From the IMG/VR virus record IMGVR_UViG_3300046170_000094, positions 1-35,412 of that record: a DNA stretch of 35,412 nt; one strand, written 5' to 3'. The first letter of the stretch is position 1. Each line of letters begins with the position of its first letter. This document shows positions 14,843 through 23,672 of the stretch, piece after piece. The translations under genes were made by a program, and so were the position numbers. The DNA is from a virus. Below the pieces are notes generated by a model. It did no database searches. It worked only from the letters and a program-made list of their open reading frames with translations, and was not told where the DNA came from.

Positions 14843-17620
14843 TTAGTCTTTGTATGCTTTTTTAAATTTTTGCTTTATAACTCTGTCATTTAAAACTTTA
14901 ACATTTGTATGATGATATTTTGCATATAGTTGCATTGCTTGTTTCATATTACCACTTAACATTGCTTTTATTAAATCATCAGTTCCTTTTTGTTGTTGTA
15001 AATTAATTAAAAATAATTCTTCTTGTTGTTCATAAGTTAATTTTCTAGGATCATTGTGTTCTTTAGCTGATTTAACCCAACTAGGAATAGTTTGATTTTT
15101 AGCTTCATATAAATTTATAACTCTTTGTAATCCTGTTTGAAAAGCAGAACCTTCTTTATTGCCATCACTTGTCAACATTTTAAATTGAAAATCTCCTGCA
15201 GCAGTAGAGGATTCATTATATAAATTTTTCCCACCACTACTTTCTATATCATGAACAGCACTTATAAATTTTTGTAAATTAGTTTTAGAATCTTCATTAG
15301 TGATATTATCACCTAATATAATTCTTTTTCCAGTAGGAATATTTACTTCTGATGCTTCTGCTTTTGATACAAATAAACTTCCAACAGTATCAATTGCACT
15401 TCCTAATGTAATACTTTCTTCACCTATGTTTTGATTTTCATCTGAAGGTAAATCAATGTTTAAATAATCTAAACCATCACTATCTTCTACTAAAATTATA
15501 TCTTCTCCTGTTACTGGGTATTTTAATTCTGTACTCATGATACCTTTATCATTTTCAGTATCTGTAAAGAAAATTTCTATTTTTTCACCTTTTGCATTTA
15601 CAATAGGATATGTTCCATTTGCAAATTCTGCATAAACAATAGCACCTGTCATATCTCTATTATTTAAAACAATACTATTATTTTTAATAGTTGATAAAAC
15701 TCTATCTCTTACTTGTTCTTCAGTTAAATTTTCTATTCCTGCAAATTTAGCAAAATGCATATATCCATCTTCACCCATAACTTTATCTATATAATCTGTA
15801 GTTTCTATATGTAATAAAGTTGCTTCTAATTTTTGTTCTAATAAAATTCCATTTGTTCTTTTACCATTAACATCTACTGGAATCATGTAAGTTTCAGACG
15901 CAGGTATTTTGTAATCTCTTAAAAATTCTTTTGAAGCAGAATCAACAGCTTCACTTACACCCATTTGTTTATATTTTATTCTATGTAATGCTGATTTATA
16001 AATAGTTTCTTCCATATTCTTAATTAGTTCAGTTTTATCTACTGATCCTTCTGGTTGAACCTCAAGAACATTTTCAAAACTTTCCATGTTTTTAATTACA
16101 CGATTTTTAATAGAATTAAATTTTTCACCTTCACCCAATCTATCTTTAACTAAACTTTCTAATTTTTGTAAATCTTGTGTACTCGAAGAAAATATATCTT
16201 TTTTTAATTCTATACTATTTGTACTTAAAGCAACTATATAATCGCTTGGAAGTTTTACATCTGTTAATTGATTTAAAACTTTACCCATATTTTCATTGCC
16301 GTACATATCTTGTGTAAACATAATAAAATTAATTTTATCTTGAGCTGATGTTTCTGGATCTGTAAGTGTTGTTTTTATTTTATTAATTTCTTCATTACTT
16401 GCAACTCTAATAGAACTTTCTGGTATTTCTAATGCTCTTTGTTTTTCTATAACCATTTCTATTAATGAAGTTTTTTTACTTTTAATAAGATTAGGATCTG
16501 TTTCTGCTTCTAGTTGTTGATAAGCAAGTTCTACTTCTTCATCAAATGTTTTTATAAAACCAACAGGATCTGAATTTAAAGATTCTTTTTTACCTTTAAC
16601 TAATTCTTTAATATATAATTCGTTAGCTTGACCATTTTTTTCTCCATGCATTTCATAACCTTCTGCTATTTGACCATCAGCAACTTCATCTGTCAAAGAT
16701 AAAGGTGTATTAAGAAGTACATTATTATTTGCAGCACGATCTTTATTTAAAGTTTCTTCTGCAATCATTGCATTAACTTTTCTTGTAGGTAAAACTAATG
16801 CAGCAGTATTCATATCAAAAAAACTTTCTTTACCTTTTGCAATTTTAGCAAGATGATCTTCGTATTCAATTTTAATCATAGGTGCTATAGTTATTTTAGC
16901 TTTTTCTATAAGTTTCATTCTTGAATCATAATTCAATCCTACAAAATCTTTTTCATCCATTAACATAGCTAATGCTTCTCTAGGATTGTTAGAGATCATT
17001 TTTTCTGCTTCTAAAAATTTTATTTCATTAGGTATGCCTGCAATCATTCTACCTAAAACTGCATCTGAAACTTTACCTTTATAATTTGTTGTATATAAAT
17101 TTTCTAAATCACTACCTAAAACTGCATAGTCAAATCCCTCATCAGTATCTATGGCAGTTATCATTAACTTTTGTTTTTTTTCATTAACCAAAGTATCTAA
17201 CGCAATTAAAGTATTTTTTTCAACTGCACTAGTTGTTCTAAATATTCCTTTCTGTACTTCAGATAAAGCATACTGATTAAATAAATTTTGAGTTCCTCTA
17301 TTACTTGCAAGACCAGAATATTTTTTCATTAAAATATTTGATTGAGTCTTAACTAAATTTTGTGCTTGATCTTGGTTTTCTAAATTACTTGCTTGATCAT
17401 AAACTGATTGCATATCTCTAACAAAATCATTTTCTAATCTTAATGCTTCTGTTTTGTTTTCAAAATCTTTTTGCTTAACTCTATGTTGTACTATTTCTTT
17501 TGTTACAGGTGCTAAAACATTTCCAATAGTTTGATTAAGACTCATTTGAGTATTAGATTGAACAGATCCAACTTCACCTGTTATTGTTGCTTGAGTTGTA
17601 AATGTAGGTATTTTTGGCAT
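14843..17620 (-). CDS. Internal virion protein with C-terminal lytic transglycosylase-like domain, 925 aa
   Basis: Residues 1 to about 690 are helical, as in T7 gp15-like core proteins. The last about 140 residues carry a lysozyme/transglycosylase-type motif: AVHDIE793SSGG, then STAAGDFQF, with the Glu as the predicted general acid. It would open the peptidoglycan during DNA entry. In T7 this activity sits at the N-terminus of gp16; here it is at the C-terminus of the preceding protein, a different distribution of the same function. Coupled to the gp14-like gene by a one-base overlap. Intact across 2.8 kb. Confidence 0.8.
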   Translation of the reverse strand: MPKIPTFTTQATITGEVGSVQSNTQMSLNQTIGNVLAPVTKEIVQHRVKQKDFENKTEALRLENDFVRDMQSVYDQASNLENQDQAQNLVKTQSNILMKKYSGLASNRGTQNLFNQYALSEVQKGIFRTTSAVEKNTLIALDTLVNEKKQKLMITAIDTDEGFDYAVLGSDLENLYTTNYKGKVSDAVLGRMIAGIPNEIKFLEAEKMISNNPREALAMLMDEKDFVGLNYDSRMKLIEKAKITIAPMIKIEYEDHLAKIAKGKESFFDMNTAALVLPTRKVNAMIAEETLNKDRAANNNVLLNTPLSLTDEVADGQIAEGYEMHGEKNGQANELYIKELVKGKKESLNSDPVGFIKTFDEEVELAYQQLEAETDPNLIKSKKTSLIEMVIEKQRALEIPESSIRVASNEEINKIKTTLTDPETSAQDKINFIMFTQDMYGNENMGKVLNQLTDVKLPSDYIVALSTNSIELKKDIFSSSTQDLQKLESLVKDRLGEGEKFNSIKNRVIKNMESFENVLEVQPEGSVDKTELIKNMEETIYKSALHRIKYKQMGVSEAVDSASKEFLRDYKIPASETYMIPVDVNGKRTNGILLEQKLEATLLHIETTDYIDKVMGEDGYMHFAKFAGIENLTEEQVRDRVLSTIKNNSIVLNNRDMTGAIVYAEFANGTYPIVNAKGEKIEIFFTDTENDKGIMSTELKYPVTGEDIILVEDSDGLDYLNIDLPSDENQNIGEESITLGSAIDTVGSLFVSKAEASEVNIPTGKRIILGDNITNEDSKTNLQKFISAVHDIESSGGKNLYNESSTAAGDFQFKMLTSDGNKEGSAFQTGLQRVINLYEAKNQTIPSWVKSAKEHNDPRKLTYEQQEELFLINLQQQKGTDDLIKAMLSGNMKQAMQLYAKYHHTNVKVLNDRVIKQKFKKAYKD

Positions 17621-18147
17621 TACATTATATCTCCTGGATCTCTACCATATCCACTTTGACCAAAACCAGTATATGTTCTGCTATTAGTTGAAGTTCCAAA
17701 ATTACTCATATTAAGTAGACTTGTTCCTGTAGAAGCAATAGTTTGATATTGAGCCATTCTAGCTTGCTCTCTAGCAAGTTGAGCATTTATTCTTGCAAAG
17801 TTTGCTTGTTCTAATTTTTGAGATTGAGCAACTTTAGAATTGTATCTCATAATGTTTTCTTGCATATACTTCTCTCTAGCATTTGCTGCTGCTATTCTAT
17901 ATGCTGTACCTGTTCCAGAAACTATACCAGATTTAGCAAAAGCTACTTCTGCTTGACCTACTAGTTTTTGATAAGACTCATCAAACCTAGCAATATCAAA
18001 TTCAGTTTTTTTTTCTATTTGAGCTGCTTCAGCTTCAAGAACTTTAGCATTACGATTGCCAACAGCTTCATTAAATTTTCCAATCTTACCTTGTTGTTGA
18101 TATGTTGCTGCTCCTATTGCACCAACTACTGCTGCTTGCCATCCCAT
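17620..18147 (-). CDS. Internal virion protein B, gp14-like, 175 aa
   Basis: The N-terminal glycine/alanine hydrophobic start (GWQAAVVGAIGAATYQQQG) is followed by a long helical stretch with F-x-K-S-G-I-V-S-G-T-G-T (about residues 70-80) and Gln/Ala-rich helix. This matches the small podovirus internal virion proteins like T7 gp14, which form an outer-membrane channel during ejection. Order with the neighbours (gp13-like, gp14-like, gp15/16-like) supports it. One-base overlaps on both sides. Confidence 0.8.
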   Translation of the reverse strand: MGWQAAVVGAIGAATYQQQGKIGKFNEAVGNRNAKVLEAEAAQIEKKTEFDIARFDESYQKLVGQAEVAFAKSGIVSGTGTAYRIAAANAREKYMQENIMRYNSKVAQSQKLEQANFARINAQLAREQARMAQYQTIASTGTSLLNMSNFGTSTNSRTYTGFGQSGYGRDPGDIM

Positions 18148-18599
18148 TAGAATAACCTCGCATACATATATTGATCAGAACCATCAAAACCAAATTTTCT
18201 CATTAAACCTTCTTCTTCCAATCCTAACCATTTAGCAAATTTTAAACCTGTTGTATAGTTTGCTCTTACAGCACTTTGAACTCTATTGATATTATTTTCT
18301 TTAGCAATTCGTGCAAAATCTTTTTTTATTGCTTTTGCAACAGCTATAGGATGATCTAAAACATCTTTAGTAGCTAGTACCCAACCCTCTGCAACACCAT
18401 CCCAAATAATTTTCATACCTGCAGCAAAGATAGGTTTGCCATCAATCATACCTGTGAATGCTAAATTTTCTTGTTCTAAATTCATTGCGTTTCCATTAAA
18501 CTCCATATCTTTATCCATCAAAAGATGATTCATTTGTTGTTTCATAATATATTCACCATGTTCACCTTTGTACTTTACAATATTGATTATTCTATCCAT
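18147..18599 (-). CDS. GNAT-like internal virion protein A, gp13-like, 150 aa
   Basis: Residues 45-95 have the acetyltransferase-like layout of the T7 gp13 / DUF2833 family: LAFTGMIDGKPIFAAGMK, then GVAEGWVLAT, helix, then VRANYTTGLKFAKWLGLEEEG near the end. In T7 gp13 is needed for the internal core to form although it is not kept in the virion in high numbers; enzymatic activity is unproven. It overlaps the tail tubular protein B gene by 8 bases. Confidence 0.75.
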   Translation of the reverse strand: MDRIINIVKYKGEHGEYIMKQQMNHLLMDKDMEFNGNAMNLEQENLAFTGMIDGKPIFAAGMKIIWDGVAEGWVLATKDVLDHPIAVAKAIKKDFARIAKENNINRVQSAVRANYTTGLKFAKWLGLEEEGLMRKFGFDGSDQYMYARLF

Positions 18600-20619
18600 C
18601 GTTTGTTTGAAGTTTAGGATATAATGACAATATCGTCAAAGGTAAAGGTTGAGTTTGTCTAACAAATATAAAACCATCTGTTTCATAGTTTCCTCTAAAT
18701 TCTACTTCTTTATCTCCAGTAAATACATTAACACCACTATTCATTTGATTAGCTGAAGATCTAAAAGGTATTCTTTCCATGTTATCTAGATCTGGACCAA
18801 TCTCCACACCAATACTTTCGTAAAGTCTAGCAGTAATTTCATAAATTCTTTTAGTCTTACTTTGTGATGTACCATTTTGTGCGCCTGCATCTATTCTCAT
18901 TGTTTGTAATAAAGATGTATAACTTAATCCAATTTTAACTTTACTTGCAGATCTATCTAATGTGATCTCTCCAGAATTTACAACTTTATTTGGATGTGTT
19001 GCACCATCTGCCAATATTGAAACAGTTTGACCCTCAAGATGAGAAAGACCAGATAGTGTTGTAACTGCTGATCCACTATAAGATAATTGTGAATCTAAAA
19101 AGTTAAATGAAGTATCGTCTGTTTCATCAAAGTCATATTGATGAAGATATTCTACATATCTTTTTGTAGCACCATTGATTGTTCTTTTTATAATAACCCA
19201 TGTTTGATATTCAGAATCATCTGTAGGAATTGTAGCAACACTATCACAAACTGAATTACCACTTCCGAATACACCACCAAAAATATGTCTATGCCAGGCA
19301 ACTACTTGTTGTTCTCTTTGATAAGTTAAACCAACTAATTGACCATCATTTCTTGCGCACCATATAACTTGATTAGGTTCTTGTTGATATGATAGTTGTT
19401 TAAATCCACCTTCAGAAATATGCTCGGCAAGGATAGTTAAGTCTGGAGCAACATAACCATCAACATCAAAGTTGTAAGCTAGTTCTCTTAACTTTCTTCT
19501 TGCTCTTTGTAAAAATAAAGTTGCGTTACCAACAGCTAAAGCATCTACATTTGCAGCTCCATTGTTAGATTGTTTTTTAATTAATATGTTTGTAGGTGTT
19601 ATTGCAATATCAGTTCCACCACCACTAACTGCAAACTCACCTCCTGCAGTACCAATAATTAAAGTTCTTGTAGCTGTCATAAATCTAATTGCGTTTACTT
19701 GGTTTGATGCAATCGTATAAATAATAGAATCATCATCTGCTACTGTTCCATGATAGTTATCATCCATGTTTTCATAATCACCAGATTTAGAAAAGAATAA
19801 TGTTTGTGGTTGAGATAAGGTTGCTGCAAATACTAATCTTTGTTCAAAGAAAGTTACGCAAGAAGGATAGCCAGTAGTATCTGAAAAAGAACCTAATGCA
19901 AAATCAGTTGTAGCTGAACCACTTGATATATCTGTTAATACTTCCATATTAACAACAGTTGATGATGTGTATCCTGTAATTTTTACATGACCATCAAGTA
20001 CATGAACTAATCTTCCAACATCAGTTGACAACCAACCTTGATTAGAATTAACTCCAGTAGTTGATGATAAAGTTAATGTTCCTGTATGACCAGTATTTGT
20101 ATGTGATGCTGTTATAGTTGTTGTTTCAATATTGTGATCCATAAATGGACCATTCGTAAATTCAACACTTGTTAGTGTCCAGGATGTGTGACCTGTTCTA
20201 GCTAATTTTTTTACTGGATGATTGGGGTGACATAAATACATAACATCAGCACTTTGTGCATATTTAATATCAAATAATTCTGATTCTAAATAAGGTGAAG
20301 GTATTTCATAAGCTGAACCACTAGATAATATTTGACCATTATCTTTATAAAATCTTATGTACTGATTACCAAACTCCAACATATAAGTTTGTGTTGTACT
20401 AAACTCAAAAGGAATTAATCTTGTTTCTTTAGAACTATCTTTTACTTCTGCTACAAACTGTGAGCCAGATCTTCTTGTTGCACTTCCATGAGGAAAAACA
20501 ATCATGTTTTCTAAAGTCTTACATCCTGTAGGGTATTTTTGTAAATCGTTTCTACCATCTAGCCTTGGTGATAATTCTCCACCTGTGAAGTTCGTTAATT
20601 GAACAGCAACTCTAGCCAT
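18592..20619 (-). CDS. Tail tubular protein B, gp12-like nozzle protein, 675 aa
   Basis: The N-terminal TNFTGGELSPRLDGRNDLQKY, then CKTLENMIVFPHGSATRRSG is diagnostic for podovirus tail nozzle proteins (T7 gp12). It continues with beta-propeller-like repeats (for example MYLCHPNHP, WVIIKRTINGATKRYVE). It forms the lower tail tube that closes the portal channel and binds the fibres. Length is near that of T7 gp12 (794), slightly shorter. Intact; 3 bases after the gp11-like gene. Confidence 0.92.
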   Translation of the reverse strand: MARVAVQLTNFTGGELSPRLDGRNDLQKYPTGCKTLENMIVFPHGSATRRSGSQFVAEVKDSSKETRLIPFEFSTTQTYMLEFGNQYIRFYKDNGQILSSGSAYEIPSPYLESELFDIKYAQSADVMYLCHPNHPVKKLARTGHTSWTLTSVEFTNGPFMDHNIETTTITASHTNTGHTGTLTLSSTTGVNSNQGWLSTDVGRLVHVLDGHVKITGYTSSTVVNMEVLTDISSGSATTDFALGSFSDTTGYPSCVTFFEQRLVFAATLSQPQTLFFSKSGDYENMDDNYHGTVADDDSIIYTIASNQVNAIRFMTATRTLIIGTAGGEFAVSGGGTDIAITPTNILIKKQSNNGAANVDALAVGNATLFLQRARRKLRELAYNFDVDGYVAPDLTILAEHISEGGFKQLSYQQEPNQVIWCARNDGQLVGLTYQREQQVVAWHRHIFGGVFGSGNSVCDSVATIPTDDSEYQTWVIIKRTINGATKRYVEYLHQYDFDETDDTSFNFLDSQLSYSGSAVTTLSGLSHLEGQTVSILADGATHPNKVVNSGEITLDRSASKVKIGLSYTSLLQTMRIDAGAQNGTSQSKTKRIYEITARLYESIGVEIGPDLDNMERIPFRSSANQMNSGVNVFTGDKEVEFRGNYETDGFIFVRQTQPLPLTILSLYPKLQTNDG

Positions 20620-20622
20620 AGG

Positions 20623-21204
20623 TTAGTACCTTGCGTTTATAAAAGATGAAGATCCAATAACATCTGATTGACCATTGTCTGGATTAGTATTTTGACCTTC
20701 TGTAGCATCTACAAATCTTGCTTCTCTTAATTTGTCTTGAAATAAATTATACATATTAGAAGCCGTAGGATTAGATGAAGTAACTGCATAAGCAATGTCT
20801 GCTGCTAGTGATGCAGAAATTGTTTCTCTTAATAGTTCATCATATTGATTAGCATCTGTTATTCTTGCAACATATTGAATTTTTACTGTTTCATGATTAG
20901 CTACAATTTTTCTACCTTCAACTTTAAAATCATGATCATAATTTAATATTCCAATAACTCTTAAACAATCAGAAGGTAATGTAAATTGATAACTAAAACC
21001 CCAGGAAGGAGTTGCCGTATCTCTTGCTAGTTCAACTCTTTTAATTAAACAATTCCAAGGATGAGATCTAAACAAACTATCTCTAACTTGTGTGTATCTT
21101 GCGTTGCAAAGTCTTGCGTTTTTTGAATCTTCTGTAAGTGATAATATTGTCGATGCACCAAGTTGGTTTAATGCTCCATTACAAATGTCTACTACTGATG
21201 CCAT
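20623..21204 (-). CDS. Tail tubular protein A, gp11-like adaptor, 193 aa
   Basis: The motifs VDICNGALNQLGA, then CNARYTQVRDSLFRSHPWNC and FTLPSDCLRVIGI match the T7 gp11 / gateway family that joins portal and nozzle. The C-terminal tail (NPDNGQSDV) is normal for the family. Usual length (T7 gp11: 196). Forms the ring between portal and nozzle. Confidence 0.92.
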   Translation of the reverse strand: MASVVDICNGALNQLGASTILSLTEDSKNARLCNARYTQVRDSLFRSHPWNCLIKRVELARDTATPSWGFSYQFTLPSDCLRVIGILNYDHDFKVEGRKIVANHETVKIQYVARITDANQYDELLRETISASLAADIAYAVTSSNPTASNMYNLFQDKLREARFVDATEGQNTNPDNGQSDVIGSSSFINARY

Positions 21205-21205
21205 A

Positions 21206-21406
21206 TTACTTCCTTATAATATACTTTCGCCTTATATGTCTATCTTTTTCTAAAGCGAATATTTCTTCTGTCGTTCTTTCTTGTTTAGTATCAAATCCAT
21301 AATGATTTTTACCATCATTCTTAAATCTATCTACTAAAACATATCTATAAACATGATCTCCTTTTTTAAAATGTAGAACAGTTTGTAGATCTTTAATTTG
21401 TTTCAT
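21206..21406 (-). CDS. Hypothetical protein between capsid and tail genes, 66 aa
   Basis: A basic small protein with paired beta-like strands (TVLHFKKGDHVYRYVLVDRF) and a charged C-terminus (DRHIRRKYIIRK). It resembles an SH3-like barrel fold by eye, not a recognised family. The start has no good ribosome site and lies 6 bases after a GC-rich hairpin, so it may depend on the capsid gene's transcript. Coupled closely (1 base) to the gp11-like gene. Confidence 0.6.
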   Translation of the reverse strand: MKQIKDLQTVLHFKKGDHVYRYVLVDRFKNDGKNHYGFDTKQERTTEEIFALEKDRHIRRKYIIRK

Positions 21407-21412
21407 GCACTC

Positions 21413-21444
21413 TAGGGGGTTTCCACTCTCGCTTCCACCCCCTA
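21413..21444 (-). promoter_or_regulatory. GC-rich hairpin after the major capsid gene
   Basis: On the coding strand TAGGGGGT (complement of 21437-21444) can pair with ACCCCCTA (complement of 21413-21420), with a 16-base purine-rich loop. It sits 12 bases after the capsid stop and 6 bases before the next start. T7 also ends capsid transcription partly just after gene 10. No U run follows, so it is better seen as an mRNA stabiliser, processing site or weak pause element. Confidence 0.55.
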
Positions 21445-21456
21445 AAATTCTATTTA

Positions 21457-22320
21457 TTATGCTTCGTGAGCCTGTACTTCTACAACTTTAGCTTCTTCCA
21501 TTCTAGTTGCACCGAATGCAGCAGAGTAGTAAACTTGAGTTGCGTAGCCTTTGTCAGATCTTTCATCGATTCTAGCAGTAGAGTCTTTACCTACAGCTAA
21601 TGCAACACCATCTTGTACGAAAGCGATACATTTTCTTTTGCTTGAAGCGATTGCTAGTCTGTTAGATACACAGAAATCAAAGCCAAGGAATGTATTAACA
21701 TCTCCTGCAGCTAATGCTTTTACTGTATTGAAGTCACTTGAAGTTACTTCAGTAGTTCCTAATAGATCAGAGATCTGTTTTGGAGATACTACGATGTATC
21801 TTTTTAGTGAAGGATCAACATCAGCAAGATCGATGATTTCTTTTGCTTCTCTTAATTTAGCAATAGTTAAACCAGCAGTTCCAGATTCAACAATCTTTTG
21901 ACCTGCAGGTAAAGCTACTGCAGTACCACCAGCAACACCTGTGTCAGATGAACCGATTGCAGCAGTTAAGATAGCATCATCCATTGCTCTACCCATTGCA
22001 TAAGCAGCAGCTTGTGCATAGCTAGAAGTTGGATCTACTAACATTCTTACTTTATCTAGATCATCAACTAAATCTGCGAACTCATAGTCAACAAGTGAAA
22101 CTCTTCTTCTTGAGTGAGGAGTATCTGCTTGAGGTGTGTTTGAGTGTCTAGTTGATCTTACTGTTGCAGTTACACTTCCGATTTGATCGAAGAATGCATT
22201 TTTTCCTGTAACAGATTCAAGTCTCACTTTATCTCTTAAAAGTGATCCTTTTTGTTGTGATAACATTTGTATGTTTGAACTGTATTGTTCTACAAATGCT
22301 TTTGTTATTTCAGTTGACAT
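21457..22320 (-). CDS. Major capsid protein, 287 aa
   Basis: Small HK97-fold type capsid protein of podoviruses: residues 1-60 (N-arm with FVEQYSSNIQMLSQQKGS), then RRRVSLVDYEFADLVDDLD, P-domain with AYAMGRAMDDAILTAAIG near 110-125, and a C-terminal YYSAAFGATRMEEAKVV. The position between scaffold and tail tubular genes and the codon use (many preferred codons) support it. AAGGAG ribosome site upstream. T7 gp10A is 345 aa; this is a short version. No frameshifted long form is visible. Confidence 0.9.
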   Translation of the reverse strand: MSTEITKAFVEQYSSNIQMLSQQKGSLLRDKVRLESVTGKNAFFDQIGSVTATVRSTRHSNTPQADTPHSRRRVSLVDYEFADLVDDLDKVRMLVDPTSSYAQAAAYAMGRAMDDAILTAAIGSSDTGVAGGTAVALPAGQKIVESGTAGLTIAKLREAKEIIDLADVDPSLKRYIVVSPKQISDLLGTTEVTSSDFNTVKALAAGDVNTFLGFDFCVSNRLAIASSKRKCIAFVQDGVALAVGKDSTARIDERSDKGYATQVYYSAAFGATRMEEAKVVEVQAHEA

Positions 22321-22418
22321 ATTATGTCTCCTTAATTGTTAAGTTAATGTTAAAACAAAACAGAGACGTTATCAGAAATTCTGGCTTCTCTTGCATTTAA
22401 AGTCTGTTAGACTAGAGT

Positions 22419-22601
22419 CTATTCCTTCTTGTCGGTAAGGTTCTTACGAATTGTCTTACTTTTGTTAGGCGAATTTTCACTCGCCTTACAAACCCATGTA
22501 TAATATTCTTCGCAGATTGGCAAGGGATTAGATTTTTGATTCTCTGATCCACTCTCTACAACAATACGAAGTATTTCTAATCTTAATTCTTCTTTATCCA
22601 T
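22419..22601 (-). CDS. Hypothetical small protein between scaffold and capsid genes, 60 aa
   Basis: An acidic N-terminal helix (EELRLEILRIVVESG), a C-E-E-Y-Y-T-W-V-C motif and a basic Ser/Lys-rich tail (NKSKTIRKNLTDKKE). It overlaps the end of the scaffold gene by 8 bases. Similar E-x-Y-x-W-V small proteins lie in this slot in related phages, as I recall. Role unknown. A 98-base non-coding gap follows before the capsid start; it holds the capsid ribosome site and short inverted repeats (around 22404-22422). Confidence 0.55.
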   Translation of the reverse strand: MDKEELRLEILRIVVESGSENQKSNPLPICEEYYTWVCKASENSPNKSKTIRKNLTDKKE

Positions 22602-23445
22602 TAATCATTGTTCTTAAAGTAAATACTTGTTGAACTACTTTGTCATGATCTGGATGAGACTTATTCCAATATGGACCATCCCTATCATTAACAAGTTTAC
22701 TGATTTCAGCTTCATAATCTGTACCTCTATCAACATTCTCACTTTCTGTACTTACTAATTTATCTTCTGACATTAGATTAGCAATGCTTGCAAAACCTTT
22801 AATCACAGAAGGATGATCTCCAATACGAGTACCATCTTTTAATTCCATGTTAAGAATATCTTCACTCATGTTTGCTTTAGCGATAGCACCAGCTTTTTTT
22901 ATATTCTCATCATAAGATCTACCCCACTCTTTACGAAGTTCTTGTTCTGCATTTGCTTGAGCAGTTTCAGTATCTACTCTTGCTTGTTGAATAGAACCTT
23001 CCATAGAATTTTTGTAAAACTCTAGAATACCTTGCGCTTGTTTATTATTTAAACCAAGTTTATGAGCATTCTCTGCAAATTGTTTTATAGCACCTTCATC
23101 CAATGAAGCTGTTTCTGATTGTACTTCTAACTGATATTTGTCTGCAGATTCTGGTCTGCCAAGTTTTCCGTACACTTCATTCCATTGATCGTCTGTTGAG
23201 TTTTCATTTGGTACTGCAACTTTGTCTTGACCAATCATTCTAGTTGCGTTGATATAACTTTTAGCTAACGCATCTATTTCTGTAAACTTAGAAATGTTTG
23301 GATCGTTTCTAAACTCTTCCGAGATTGTTTCTTTCCAAGATTTAGCAACAGTTGAAGGTTGTTCAATTGTTTGAGGAGTGTCTGTAGTAGTTTGTGTTGT
23401 CTCTTCTACAGGCACATCAGTTTGTGTTATCTGTTCATTTGACAT
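22594..23445 (-). CDS. Capsid assembly scaffolding protein, 283 aa
   Basis: The N-terminus is Thr/Gln-rich and disordered (QTDVPVEETTQTTTD). The middle has WKETISEEFRNDPNISKF and MIGQDKVAVP, and the C-terminal part is helical with LRKEWGRSYDENIKKA. This is the standard pattern of podovirus scaffold proteins (T7 gp9-like). Placed between portal and capsid. It would bind capsid subunits during prohead assembly and leave before packaging. Confidence 0.85.
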   Translation of the reverse strand: MSNEQITQTDVPVEETTQTTTDTPQTIEQPSTVAKSWKETISEEFRNDPNISKFTEIDALAKSYINATRMIGQDKVAVPNENSTDDQWNEVYGKLGRPESADKYQLEVQSETASLDEGAIKQFAENAHKLGLNNKQAQGILEFYKNSMEGSIQQARVDTETAQANAEQELRKEWGRSYDENIKKAGAIAKANMSEDILNMELKDGTRIGDHPSVIKGFASIANLMSEDKLVSTESENVDRGTDYEAEISKLVNDRDGPYWNKSHPDHDKVVQQVFTLRTMING

Positions 23446-23671
23446 TTTTATTCTCCTTTTGTAGCATTTGTTTTATAAATAGAAGTACGCTACGTTGACC
23501 TTCCATATATGCACTTTCATGACTATCACCTTTTACATTGGTGGTAGAATGATAATGACATCTTTTTTCTAAATCAGACAAAACCTCTTTGCCTTCGTCT
23601 GTGTTAAAAATATATTGATAGTTATCTTTTAGTTTCTTTATGAAACTTTCCATTTGTTTTTCTGATTGCAT
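23435..23671 (-). CDS. Bbp19-like small head-region protein, 78 aa
   Basis: I choose ATG 23671, one base after the portal stop, over an in-frame start at 23689 inside the portal gene. The pattern YQYIFNTDEGKEVLSDLEKRCHY, then ESAYMEGQRSVLLFIKQML matches the Bbp19-like domain of tailed phages (F-x-T-x-x-G-x-x-V-L-x-D-L, then E-G-x-R-x-V). Such genes lie between portal and scaffold. Function unknown; probably head or portal assembly. Overlaps scaffold by 11 bases. Confidence 0.7.
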   Translation of the reverse strand: MQSEKQMESFIKKLKDNYQYIFNTDEGKEVLSDLEKRCHYHSTTNVKGDSHESAYMEGQRSVLLFIKQMLQKENKNVK

Positions 23672-23672
23672 A

